NCBI GenBank assembly: GCA_003248805.1
Contig: QFQY01000043.1
Location: 1 to 40,009 of the forward strand
DNA length: 40,009 nt
Direction of reading: 5' to 3'
From: Chelatococcus sp.
GTDB lineage: Bacteria > Pseudomonadota > Alphaproteobacteria > Rhizobiales > Beijerinckiaceae
This document shows, one piece after another, positions 1-7,903 of this stretch; position 1 is the first letter of the stretch; every line of letters begins with the position of its first letter. Both the position numbers and the translations under genes were made by a program. The notes under the pieces were generated by a model. The model ran no database searches, had not been told where the DNA came from, and saw only the letters and a list, made by a program, of their open reading frames with translations.

Positions 1-62
1 AATCGGGAATCCCGCAATCAAAAGAACACCTTGCTGCCGCCCCCGAAATGAGCCACGAGGCG

Positions 63-79
63 TCCTGCCGGGCTCGCCA
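63..79 (+). other. tRNA 3'-end-like segment, possible attachment-site core
   Basis: The 17 bases TCCTGCCGGGCTCGCCA match the usual form of a tRNA 3' end: T-arm 3' strand, acceptor 3' strand, discriminator and CCA. The sequence to the left (1-62) does not fold as the rest of a tRNA, so only the 3' block is present. Integrases commonly recombine in this part of tRNA genes and leave a copy at the far end of the element. A decayed integrase-like frame starts about 20 bases to the right, which fits. The match is from memory of tRNA ends; no partner copy was found in this window. Confidence 0.4.
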
Positions 80-99
80 TTCTATCTGTTGCGCCGTGG

Positions 100-460
100 G
101 CCACCGTGGCGGAGCGACTCGAAGGTCATCGCGTCGGGAAGGTGGTCCGCCTTTGCGATGCGCTTAAACTCATAGAGCATGTAGGTGAGATCGCCCCTCG
201 TCCCGTTAGGCTAGGGCCGCGGGCGACGCTGTTTGTCGGCATTCGAGTCGCGGACGAGCATGAGGCCGCCGATCCGGTGGCGCTTGATTTCGTTCAAGCC
301 GGCGATGAGTTCGGGGAACAGCGGAGTTTGCTCTGTCTGCTCGGGACCGAAGAGTGGCCACAACACGTCCTTGCCGGCAGTTGGGCTTTCTGTCGCGAAT
401 AGCTCGCAAGCGAGCGGGCCGCCCAGCCCGATCGCTCAACGATCCGTCGCGCGTCAGCAA
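100..460 (-). pseudogene. Decayed site-specific integrase C-terminal fragment
   Basis: Reading the minus strand gives stretches resembling the C-terminal half of rhizobial tyrosine recombinases: KRHRIGGLMLVRD, then GDLTYMLYEFKRIAKA, then FESLRHGG, where RHGG would hold the second catalytic arginine. The frame is broken by an in-frame TAG at 211-213, further stops upstream of about 430, and loss of similarity right after RHGG. The N-terminal domain, the last catalytic histidine/arginine and the tyrosine are not visible. It lies next to the tRNA-end-like block at 63-79, as expected for an integrase at an element boundary. The family call rests on short motifs only. Confidence 0.4.
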
Positions 461-512
461 GGCCTGAAATCATCCATGTGAACGATGATGGCGGCGGCGC
501 TTCGTGGTTGCT

Positions 513-944
513 CTATCGAGTACCGATGTATTTCATGTCGGTAAGATCGGAGCGGCCCTGCTCTGGGTACACAATTTCCGGCTTGATACGCCCTACTACA
601 ATTCCGAGCCCGACCCCTGTCTTTACGTACTTGGTTTCGTTCTTTGCAAGATGAAAACTGACCGTATTGGTCACTTCCGTGGTGGTCGAGACGCGATAGT
701 TGCCTTCCGGCTTGTCGACATAGAAAAAACCACCCGGTTGCGATTTACCGACGACCTCGTCGTTCAAATGGATCTCGGGCTGAATTGCCCATCCGGGCAA
801 GTCATTGTTTCTATAAAAATAGATTCGTCCGTTCTGCGGATTCAACTTCGGAATTGACGACGCAACATCGGCGAATTCACGACCGCTGGCGCACGCCCCA
901 AGGGACAGCGAAATAAAAATCGCTGCAATTACACTCTTATTCAT
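513..944 (-). CDS. DUF2846-like lipoprotein
   Basis: A 143-residue protein with an N-terminal signal peptide ending in a lipobox (SLGAC, Cys17), so probably a lipidated envelope protein. After the signal come motifs typical of DUF2846 domain proteins: GRIYFYRNND near residue 40, then a beta-rich region (PEIHLNDEVVG, GGFFYVD) and a YVKTGVGLGIVVGRI segment. Members are small periplasmic or outer-membrane lipoproteins of unknown role. The ATG at 944 follows a strong GGGGGA Shine-Dalgarno sequence (about 950-955). Its codons are clearly AT-richer than those of genes to the right, and it sits beside an integrase remnant, so acquisition with a mobile element is plausible. No operon partner is visible. 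Confidence 0.8.
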   Translation of the reverse strand: MNKSVIAAIFISLSLGACASGREFADVASSIPKLNPQNGRIYFYRNNDLPGWAIQPEIHLNDEVVGKSQPGGFFYVDKPEGNYRVSTTTEVTNTVSFHLAKNETKYVKTGVGLGIVVGRIKPEIVYPEQGRSDLTDMKYIGTR

Positions 945-1418
945 AAGATCCCCCCAGTCCGATTCGTGGGCGCCCCGGAGCCTGTATTGTCCTAACTGGC
1001 GAGCCAGCTGTCCATCAGCGCGCCAGCCGCATCGCCTTCTCTACGATGGCAGGACGGCTCTACCGACGTACCAGTGGCACCGACCCTCTCCTCCAAATAT
1101 CGAAGAGCCGCTGGTATCGGTGTCGATCCTTGGTCGAGAGATATTCGTTTTCCGCCATGTAACGCTGGAACCATGGCCGCAAAGCCGGCCGGTTCTCGTT
1201 CGCCCCTCCTCGTGACGCGACACCGCGGCTCTTTCGCAGACGGGCGAGGAAGGGCTGCCATGACGTTTCGGGCGTTGTCGAAATCGCGCCGGGACCTCAC
1301 ACAGTCTCTCATGCCGGCAAATCGTCGGGATGGGATGCCGGCGGGCTCAGGATCGCTCGCGCGCCTGCCCTGTGCCGATCGCTCGCCGGTTTCTTTCGAT
1401 CAGCCAGGGAATGCCGCC
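945..1418. other. Gap without a supported gene
   Basis: A 474-base stretch between the lipoprotein gene and the oxidoreductase gene. Reading frames run through it on both strands, including an in-frame upstream extension of the oxidoreductase, but none shows a recognisable domain or a good ribosome binding site. A small inverted repeat (CTGGC, two bases, GCCAG, at 996-1007) is the only structure noticed. The promoter for the gene at 1419 presumably lies here; no convincing -35/-10 pair was identified. Confidence 0.5.
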
Positions 1419-2747
1419 ATGTCGCCTCCGGTCACACGCATCCGCAGCGACGAGACGCTGCCGGCCGGTGCCGACGTGGTGGTGATCGGCGGCGGGATCG
1501 CCGGCATCACGGCCGCCTATGCGCTGGCGCGGAAGGGACATTCCGTCGCCGTGGTGGAAAAGGGCAACGTCGCGGGCGAGCAGTCGAGCCGCAACTGGGG
1601 CTGGTGCCGTCAGCAGAACCGGGATCTGCGGGAACTGCCTCTGGCCCAGCACGCCGTCGAGATGTGGGCCGGGCTGAACGAGGAGCTCGGGGCCGAGACC
1701 GGATTTCGCCGGAGCGGGCTCCTCTATGTCACCGACCGCCAGGGCGATCTCGACGCCTGGTCCGGCTGGGTCGAGAAGGCCCGCGCCTTCCAGATGCACA
1801 GCCGGGTGCTCACGGCCGCCGAGGCCAAGGCGATGTCGCCCGGCTCGACCGGCAACTGGATCGGCGGCATCCACTCTCCGACCGACGGCAAGGCCGAGCC
1901 GGCGCTCGCCGTGCCCGCCATCGCCGAGGGAGCGCGTCGGCTGGGCGCAACGATCCACCAGGACTGCGCGGCGCGCGGGCTCGAGACCTCGGCCGGCCGC
2001 GTCTCCGGCGTGGTGACCGAGAAGGGCACGATCCGCACCGGCGCGGTGCTCGTCGCGGGCGGCGTCTGGACCTCGATGTTCTGCCGCCATCACGGGATCG
2101 CCATGCCGCTGGCCGGCGTGCGCTCGACGTCGTTCTTCACCGCGCCCGCCCCGGAGATCATGCAGGGCGGCATCTCGACGCCGGACGTGACTTTTCGGCG
2201 CCGGCTGGACGGCGGCTACACGATCGGCATCAGCGGACGCGGTCTGCTGGAGCTGACGCCGCAGGGGATGATGTATGCCAGACCTTTCTGGCCGACCTTC
2301 CGCAAGCGCCACAAGCTGCTGACGATCCGCCTCGGCAAGTCCTTCATCGAGGGGCCGGAAGCGCTGATGCGCTGGAGCAACGACAGCGTCTCGCCCTTCG
2401 AGCGCATGCGCACTTTCGATCCGCCGGCGCAGGAGGAGCTCGTGACCTTCGCGCTCAGGCGCATCGGCGAGATCTACCCGCAGCTCGCGGGCGTGCAGAT
2501 CATGCACAAATATGGCGGGCTGATCGACTTCACGCCCGACTGGGTGCCGGTGATCTCGGCGATCGACAGGCTGCCGGGCCTGTATGTCTCGGCCGGGTTC
2601 TCCGGCCACGGCTTCGGCGTCGGCCCGGCCGCCGGGCGGCTCGCCGCCGATCTCGTCGCGGGCGATACGCCGATCGTCGATCCTCATCCGTACCGTTACA
2701 GCCGGCTCGTCGACGGGACGGATCTCGGCGAGCCGGGCCTGATGTAG
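1419..2747 (+). CDS. FAD-dependent oxidoreductase (DAO / glycine oxidase family)
   Basis: A 442-residue flavoprotein. It opens with a Rossmann dinucleotide-binding motif (VVVIGGGIAGITAAYALA, residues about 20-37) and ends in the conserved DAO C-terminal pattern YVSAGFSGHGFGVGPAAGR, which contacts FAD. The segment SSRNWGWCRQQNRD near residue 60 is typical of amine or amino-acid oxidases found beside peptide-type ABC transporters. Such enzymes oxidise secondary or primary amines in the cytoplasm. The frame is open from 1074, but the ATG at 1419 is preferred because AGGGA lies 8 bases upstream and homology begins there. It faces the tail of the hyuAB/transporter operon, 43 bases away, so it may oxidise an amine or amino acid released by that pathway; this is inference. 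Exact substrate unknown. Confidence 0.9.
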   Translation: MSPPVTRIRSDETLPAGADVVVIGGGIAGITAAYALARKGHSVAVVEKGNVAGEQSSRNWGWCRQQNRDLRELPLAQHAVEMWAGLNEELGAETGFRRSGLLYVTDRQGDLDAWSGWVEKARAFQMHSRVLTAAEAKAMSPGSTGNWIGGIHSPTDGKAEPALAVPAIAEGARRLGATIHQDCAARGLETSAGRVSGVVTEKGTIRTGAVLVAGGVWTSMFCRHHGIAMPLAGVRSTSFFTAPAPEIMQGGISTPDVTFRRRLDGGYTIGISGRGLLELTPQGMMYARPFWPTFRKRHKLLTIRLGKSFIEGPEALMRWSNDSVSPFERMRTFDPPAQEELVTFALRRIGEIYPQLAGVQIMHKYGGLIDFTPDWVPVISAIDRLPGLYVSAGFSGHGFGVGPAAGRLAADLVAGDTPIVDPHPYRYSRLVDGTDLGEPGLM

Positions 2748-2790
2748 AAGCCGGTTCCACTGCGGAAGGCGCGGCCGGTCCAGCGCTCGG

Positions 2791-4041
2791 TCAGTCTTCG
2801 GTCGCGGGGCGGCGCAGCGTCGGGCTCCGCATCACCGCGAAGCACGCCACGCCCGCGCAGGCGCAGAGCATGAACCCGATGTCGAACCGTTTGGTGAGCG
2901 TCAGCAGCAAGGCGAAGGCGGCCGGCGCCGCGACATATCCCAGGAAGATGATCAGGGTCGCGCCGGCGGATGCCTCCCTGACGAGATGCGCCGGGCAGGC
3001 CCGCGCGACCTCCGAAAGCTGCACGCCGTTCCAGCTCGACACGAAGACACCGGCGACCGCGGCCAGCAGGCAGAATGCCGCATAGGACCAGCTCGGCCCG
3101 ACGAAGGCCATGACGAGCGACGAGGCGGCGGAGGCGAGCCCGATCAGCGCCAGCAGGCGGCGCGGCGAGCCGAGCCTGTCCGCGACCCAGCCGAGCAGGA
3201 TGCGGCCGAAGACGCTCGTCGCCTGCATGATGGCGAAGGCGACGCCGGCGGCGCTGAGATCATAGCCCAGGCCCGACACGGCGAAGGTCATGAGATAGGC
3301 GAACCAGATGCCCTGGCCGACGGCGAGACAGGCTCCGGCGGCCGCGAGCCCGACCAGCGGCCCGGATGCCGTAAGGGCCGACAGCGACGAGACGATATTG
3401 GCGGGCGCGAACAGCGTGCGGAGCGCCAGCGACTGCTCGCGCATCCTTGTCGCGTCCAGGCCGGCGCGCATGGGCTGGACGACCAGGATGACCGCGACGA
3501 CGAAGATGCCCGATGCCAGCAGCGCGGCGCGCCAGCCATAGGCCTCGACGATCGGGGGCAGGCTGAGGCCCGCGATGATGCCGCCGGCGGGAACGCCCGC
3601 CTGCTTGATCGAGAAGATCATCGCGCGCCGACGCGGCGGCGCGGTCCGATGAAGCACGTCGTTGCCGGCCGGGGAGGACGGACCATAGCCCAGCCCGATC
3701 AGGAGCGAGGCCATCGCTGCCGTAGCCGAGAAGGGCGGCAGGAGCAGCGCGAGCCCGACGATGCCGAGCACGAGCCCGGCCTGAAGCGCCCGCACCGAAC
3801 CGAGGCGCCGGAGGAAGGGCGCGCCGAGCGCCAGGAACAGGATGGAGCCGAGCGTGTTGAGACTCGCCAGATAGCCCACGACCGCGTCCGACCAGCCGCG
3901 TTCCGCGGCCAGCGCCGGCGCGAGCGTCGGCGGGATACGCGACAGGAAGGCCGTCGCCATCTGCACCGTCACCATCGTCGCCAGGGCGACGAGCCATGAC
4001 GGCTCGGCTTTGCCGGCTTTGTCGTCCTGTGTCGGATTCAC
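2791..4041 (-). CDS. MFS transporter
   Basis: A 416-residue major facilitator protein with about 12 hydrophobic segments, beginning WLVALATMVTVQMATAFLS near residue 15. The cytoplasmic loop motif after TM2 appears as APFLRRLGSVRALQAG, and a second-half counterpart as LLGWVADRLGSPRRLL. It resembles CynX/NimT-like anion or small-acid importers, but substrate cannot be read from sequence. The frame is open to 4158. The GTG at 4041 is chosen because it overlaps the stop of the upstream ATPase gene as GTGA, the coupling used throughout this operon. It is the last gene of the operon and may give a second uptake or an export route for the substrate or a product. Confidence 0.85.
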   Translation of the reverse strand: MNPTQDDKAGKAEPSWLVALATMVTVQMATAFLSRIPPTLAPALAAERGWSDAVVGYLASLNTLGSILFLALGAPFLRRLGSVRALQAGLVLGIVGLALLLPPFSATAAMASLLIGLGYGPSSPAGNDVLHRTAPPRRRAMIFSIKQAGVPAGGIIAGLSLPPIVEAYGWRAALLASGIFVVAVILVVQPMRAGLDATRMREQSLALRTLFAPANIVSSLSALTASGPLVGLAAAGACLAVGQGIWFAYLMTFAVSGLGYDLSAAGVAFAIMQATSVFGRILLGWVADRLGSPRRLLALIGLASAASSLVMAFVGPSWSYAAFCLLAAVAGVFVSSWNGVQLSEVARACPAHLVREASAGATLIIFLGYVAAPAAFALLLTLTKRFDIGFMLCACAGVACFAVMRSPTLRRPATED

Positions 4042-5033
4042 GCGGCCTGTTCCCGCCAGCGCAGGCAGGCGACGCCATGTCCGGCCTCGTATTCGAGCGC
4101 CGGGTCCGTCTCGGCGCAGGCCTGGATCGCCAGCGGGCAGCGCGTCCGGAACCGGCATCCCGACGGCACGTTCGACGGGTCGGGCGGCTCGCCCTGCAGG
4201 GTGAAGTTCTCGGTCACGCGCGGGCCGCCGATGCGCGGCGCCGCCGCCATCAGCGAGCGGGTGTAGGGATGGCGCGGCGCGGCGAAGACCTGCTCCGTCG
4301 GGCCGATCTCGACGATGCGCCCGAGATACATCACCACGACGCGGTCGCAGATCGACCTGACGACCGCGAGATCGTGGCTGATGAAGAGGTAGGTCAGCGC
4401 GAATTCACGCCGGAGATCGCGGAACAGGGCGAGCACTGTCGCCTGCACGGAGACGTCGAGGCCCGAGGTCGGCTCGTCGAAAATGACGAGCTGCGGGCCG
4501 AGCACGAGGATGCGCGCGAGGCCGACGCGGCGCTGCTGCCCGCCGCTGATCTCATGCGGATAGAGGTCGAGATGCGCCTCGGGCAGGCCGACTGCCGCCA
4601 CGATCTCGCGAACCTTCTCCTCGCGACGCTCGCGCGACCAGTCCGTGTGGATGATCAGGGGCTCGTGCAGCGAGCTGCGCAGCGTCCAGCGGGGATCGAG
4701 CGAGGCGCCCGGGTCCTGATAGACATATTGCAGCCGGGCCCGCACCTGCGGGGCGCGCTTCTGCCCCGGCGCGGCGATACGCTCGCCCGCGAGGCTGACG
4801 GTGCCGCCTGTCGGCTCGTGGATGCCCATCAGCGTCTTGCCGAGGGTCGACTTGCCGCAGCCGGATTCACCGACGATGCCGAGCACTTCGCCCTCCGCGA
4901 CGCTGAACGAGACGTCGTCGAGCGCGCGCAGCGTGCCGACGCGGCGGTTGAGGAAGCCGCGCACCGGGAAATGCCGTGCGAGGCCGTCGACCTGCAGCAG
5001 GGGGGAGGGCGATGCGTCAGCCGGTTCAGACAT
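4038..5033 (-). CDS. Oligopeptide/dipeptide-type ABC transporter ATPase (DppF-like)
   Basis: A 331-residue nucleotide-binding subunit. It has Walker A GESGCGKST (residues 55-63), a Q-loop in QYVYQDPGASLDP, signature ISGGQQRRVGLARIL, Walker B LVIFDEPTSGLDVSVQ and H-loop FISHDLAVV. The C-terminal extension with GCRFRTRCPLA is the oligopeptide-transporter C-terminal domain, whose cysteines can bind an iron-sulfur cluster in some members. Length is normal. It pairs with the next ATPase to power import through the two permeases of the same operon. The start ATG at 5033 overlaps the upstream ATPase gene by 8 bases. Substrate is suggested only by context (cyclic amide or peptide-like). Confidence 0.93.
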   Translation of the reverse strand: MSEPADASPSPLLQVDGLARHFPVRGFLNRRVGTLRALDDVSFSVAEGEVLGIVGESGCGKSTLGKTLMGIHEPTGGTVSLAGERIAAPGQKRAPQVRARLQYVYQDPGASLDPRWTLRSSLHEPLIIHTDWSRERREEKVREIVAAVGLPEAHLDLYPHEISGGQQRRVGLARILVLGPQLVIFDEPTSGLDVSVQATVLALFRDLRREFALTYLFISHDLAVVRSICDRVVVMYLGRIVEIGPTEQVFAAPRHPYTRSLMAAAPRIGGPRVTENFTLQGEPPDPSNVPSGCRFRTRCPLAIQACAETDPALEYEAGHGVACLRWREQAA

Positions 5034-6042
5034 GGGCCAATTCAGCCGTCGCGTTCACGGGATGATGGCAGGCGACCAGATGGCCCGCCTCGGCGTCGAT
5101 CAGGTCGGGACGGACCTCGCGGCAGATGGCCGTGGCGCGCGGGCAACGGGGATTGAAGCGGCAACCTGCGGGCGGCGTCAGCGGGCTCGGCACGCTGCCG
5201 GGAATGCCGACGGGGTCGCGTCCCGGCTCGGGCAGGCTCGCCAGCAGCATCCGCGTGTAGGGATGGCGCGGCGCGGCGAAGAAGGCCTCGCGCGGCGCGA
5301 TTTCGGCCGTCTGCCCGGCATACATCACGACGACCCTGTCGCAGATTTCCCAGGCGGCGCCGAGGTCGTGGGTCGTGAACAGAACCGAGACGCCCCGCTC
5401 CACCGCCAGGCGACGCAGGAGACCGAGGATCTGCGCCTGCACGGTGACGTCGAGCGCGGTCGTCGGCTCGTCGGCGATGATCAGGCGCGGCTGCGGCAGC
5501 AGCGCCATCGCGATCATGACGCGCTGGCGCTGTCCACCGGAGAGCTCATGCGGATATTTGGCCAGGATCGCGCGCGGCTGCGGCAGCTGCACGGCATCCA
5601 GCATCGCGATGGCGGCGTCCTCGTCGGCACGGGCCGACCGACCCGCCCGGACGCCCGGCGGGCGCGGGGCCTTCCAGCGCATCAGGTCCCCGATCTGCGT
5701 CCCGATGCGGAAGAGCGGGTTGAAGCTGGCGAAGGGGTCCTGAGGGACGAAGGTGACGACGCGCCCCCGCAGATTCTGGGCCGCCTTGCCGTCGCTCAGC
5801 ATGTCGACGCCGTCGAGGCGGATATGGCCGCCGCCGATCTGCGTCAGCCCCTCGGGCAACGTCCCGAGGATCGCGCGCGCCAGCGTGGTCTTGCCGCAGC
5901 CGGATTCGCCGACGAGGCCGACGATCTCGCCGGGCTTCACCGCGAGGTCGATCATGTCGAGCACGCGGGCCGGGCCCTTCTCCGTCCTGAAGCTGAGCGA
6001 CAGCCCGGCGATGTCGAGGAGTGCCGTCATCGCGTCAGACAC
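5026..6042 (-). CDS. Oligopeptide/dipeptide-type ABC transporter ATPase (DppD-like)
   Basis: A 338-residue ATPase of the importer. It has Walker A GESGCGKTT (residues 45-53), Q-loop VTFVPQDPFASFNPLF, signature ELSGGQRQRVMIAMAL, Walker B LIIADEPTTALDVTVQ and H-loop FTTHDLGAAWEI. The C-terminal oligopeptide-transporter domain is seen as GCRFNPRCPRA. It acts on the cytoplasmic face with the DppF-like partner. It overlaps both neighbours by 8 bases. An alternative ATG four codons in (6030) would remove the overlap with the permease gene and cannot be excluded. Nothing is missing from the catalytic motifs. Confidence 0.93.
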   Translation of the reverse strand: MSDAMTALLDIAGLSLSFRTEKGPARVLDMIDLAVKPGEIVGLVGESGCGKTTLARAILGTLPEGLTQIGGGHIRLDGVDMLSDGKAAQNLRGRVVTFVPQDPFASFNPLFRIGTQIGDLMRWKAPRPPGVRAGRSARADEDAAIAMLDAVQLPQPRAILAKYPHELSGGQRQRVMIAMALLPQPRLIIADEPTTALDVTVQAQILGLLRRLAVERGVSVLFTTHDLGAAWEICDRVVVMYAGQTAEIAPREAFFAAPRHPYTRMLLASLPEPGRDPVGIPGSVPSPLTPPAGCRFNPRCPRATAICREVRPDLIDAEAGHLVACHHPVNATAELAHV

Positions 6043-6877
6043 TCCGCCGGGTGCGGGGGTCGAGGATGTCGCGCAGGCCGTCGCCGAAGAGGTTGAAGCC
6101 GAGCACGGTCAGGAAGATCGCGATGCCGGGGGCCAGCGCGTACCACCAGGCTTCCGGCAGATACTCCCGGCTCTCGGCGATCATCCGCCCCCATTCGGGC
6201 GTCGGCGGCGGCGCGCCCAGGCCCAGGAAGCCGAGCGTCGCGGCGGTCAGGATCGTCGCGCCCATGCCGATCGAGGTGCGCACGATGATGGGCGAGGCGA
6301 TGTTCGGCAGGATGTGCAGGACGATGACGCGCCAGGGCGAGGCGCCGAGCGCGACCGCCGACTCGACGAAGACCTCGTTTCGCATCGAGCGCGTCTCGGC
6401 ATAGACGAGCCGCGCCCAGAACGGCCAGTAGGTCAGCGAGAGCGCGAGGATGACGTTCTCGATCGAGGGACCGAGCGTCTGCGCGATGGCGATGGCGAGC
6501 ACGATCTGCGGCACGGCCAGGAAGATCTCGGCGATCCGCATCAGCGCGTCGCTGATCCAGCTCTGGTAATAGCCCGCGATCAGGCCGATCGGCACGCCGA
6601 TCAGAAGCGCCGACCCCACGGCGATGCCGGCCAGCATCAAGGTGATGCGGGCGCCGAAAAGCAGGCGCGAGAAGATGTCGCTGCCCATGCGGTCGGTCCC
6701 CATCAGGGCCTCCGGCGCCGGCGGCATCAGGCGCCGCTCGATGTGGAAATCGACGACGTCGTTCGGATAGGGCGCGAGCAGCGGCGCGAAGACGGCCGCG
6801 ATGACGAGCAGGGCGAGCAGGCCCGCGCCGAGCAAGGCGGCCCTGTCGCGGGCGAAGCGCCTGATCAGGTCGATCAT
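6035..6877 (-). CDS. Peptide-type ABC transporter permease (DppC-like)
   Basis: A 280-residue inner-membrane permease with about six hydrophobic segments, starting with LLGAGLLALLVIAAVFAPLL. The EAA loop that contacts the ATPases reads ALGASPWRVIVLHILPNIAS near residues 180-200, followed by the family-typical LGFLGLGAPPPTPEWGRMI. Length and domain order are standard for the DppC/OppC family. Its start overlaps the stop of the DppB-like gene by four bases (ATGA), which implies coupled translation. It forms the translocation pore with that partner. Confidence 0.93.
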   Translation of the reverse strand: MIDLIRRFARDRAALLGAGLLALLVIAAVFAPLLAPYPNDVVDFHIERRLMPPAPEALMGTDRMGSDIFSRLLFGARITLMLAGIAVGSALLIGVPIGLIAGYYQSWISDALMRIAEIFLAVPQIVLAIAIAQTLGPSIENVILALSLTYWPFWARLVYAETRSMRNEVFVESAVALGASPWRVIVLHILPNIASPIIVRTSIGMGATILTAATLGFLGLGAPPPTPEWGRMIAESREYLPEAWWYALAPGIAIFLTVLGFNLFGDGLRDILDPRTRRSV

Positions 6878-7878
6878 GCCGCGCCCCTCGGATCGATGGC
6901 CGCCTGCAGCATGTCGACGATGAGGTTGATGAAGACGAACAGCGCGCCGGTGCAGAGCGTGAAGCCCATCACGGCGTTGTAGTCGGACTGCAGGATCGAC
7001 CGCACGGCATAGGCGCCCAGTCCCGGCCAGTCGAACACCGTCTCGACCACCACCGCGCCCGCCAGCAGGATGCCGAAGATCAGGCCGAGCTGCGTCACCG
7101 TCGCGGTCAGGGCCATCCGCAGCACGTATTTCCAGACGATCAGCCGGCGCGGCAGGCCCATCGCCGTCTGGTAGGCGACCGAAGGCGAGTTGATCACGCC
7201 GATGACGCCGTTGCGCGTGAACCGGACCACGGTCGCCGCGGCCGGCAGAGCGAGCGTCAGCGCCGGCAAGGTGATGTGCCGCAGCGCCGAGACCAGAGCC
7301 TCGCCGTCGCCGGCCATCAGCGCGTCGACGACCATCAGGCCGGTGACGGGCTCGGGAGGAAAGCCCTCGATGCGGCCCGACAGCGGCAGCCAGCCGAGCT
7401 TCATCGAGAACAGGAACTGGAGCTGCATCGCGAACCAGAAGGAGGCGACCGCGAGCCCCGAGACGGTGACCACGCGCAGCCCATGGTCGAGCCAGGAATT
7501 GCGATGCAGGCCGCAGAGCACGCCGAGCGGAATCCCGAGCAGCGCGGCGACGAGCACGGCGACGATCGTCAGTTCGATCGTCGCCGGCAGGCGCGTCGCG
7601 AGATCGTCGACGATCGGCTGCTGGGTGAACATGCTGACGCCGAAATTGCCCTGGGCGACGTCGCGCACATAGTTCAGGAACTGCACCGGCAGCGGCTTGT
7701 CGAAGCCGAAGCGCTCCCGGACCTGCTGAACCTGCGCGGCCGACGCATTCTCGCCGGCGGCGAGCAAAGCGGGGTCGATCGGCACGACGCGCGACAGCGT
7801 GAAGACGATGGCCAGCAGCCCGAGCAGGGTCGGGACGAACCAGATCAGGCGGTTCGCGACCATCGAGAGCCAGTTCAT
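6874..7878 (-). CDS. Peptide-type ABC transporter permease (DppB-like)
   Basis: A 334-residue permease starting MNWLSMVANRLIWFVPTLLG, with the first membrane helix at the extreme N-terminus as in DppB/OppB. The EAA-type loop is AMGLPRRLIVWKYVLRMAL, followed by ETVFDWPGLGAYAVRSIL, a family hallmark. The frame extends upstream to 8028 through the substrate-binding gene. The ATG at 7878 is preferred because GGAGG sits seven bases before it and the family start aligns there. It begins 25 bases after the stop of the binding-protein gene. It partners with the DppC-like permease. Confidence 0.93.
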   Translation of the reverse strand: MNWLSMVANRLIWFVPTLLGLLAIVFTLSRVVPIDPALLAAGENASAAQVQQVRERFGFDKPLPVQFLNYVRDVAQGNFGVSMFTQQPIVDDLATRLPATIELTIVAVLVAALLGIPLGVLCGLHRNSWLDHGLRVVTVSGLAVASFWFAMQLQFLFSMKLGWLPLSGRIEGFPPEPVTGLMVVDALMAGDGEALVSALRHITLPALTLALPAAATVVRFTRNGVIGVINSPSVAYQTAMGLPRRLIVWKYVLRMALTATVTQLGLIFGILLAGAVVVETVFDWPGLGAYAVRSILQSDYNAVMGFTLCTGALFVFINLIVDMLQAAIDPRGAA

Positions 7879-7903
7879 GCCATCGCCTCCGCCGCGGCCA
7901 TGC

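Noticed and set aside
1347..2687. Long minus-strand open frame opposite the FAD oxidoreductase gene
   Set aside because: Shadow of a high-GC gene; composition rich in Arg, Gly and Ala with no domain, while the plus strand has clear FAD motifs.
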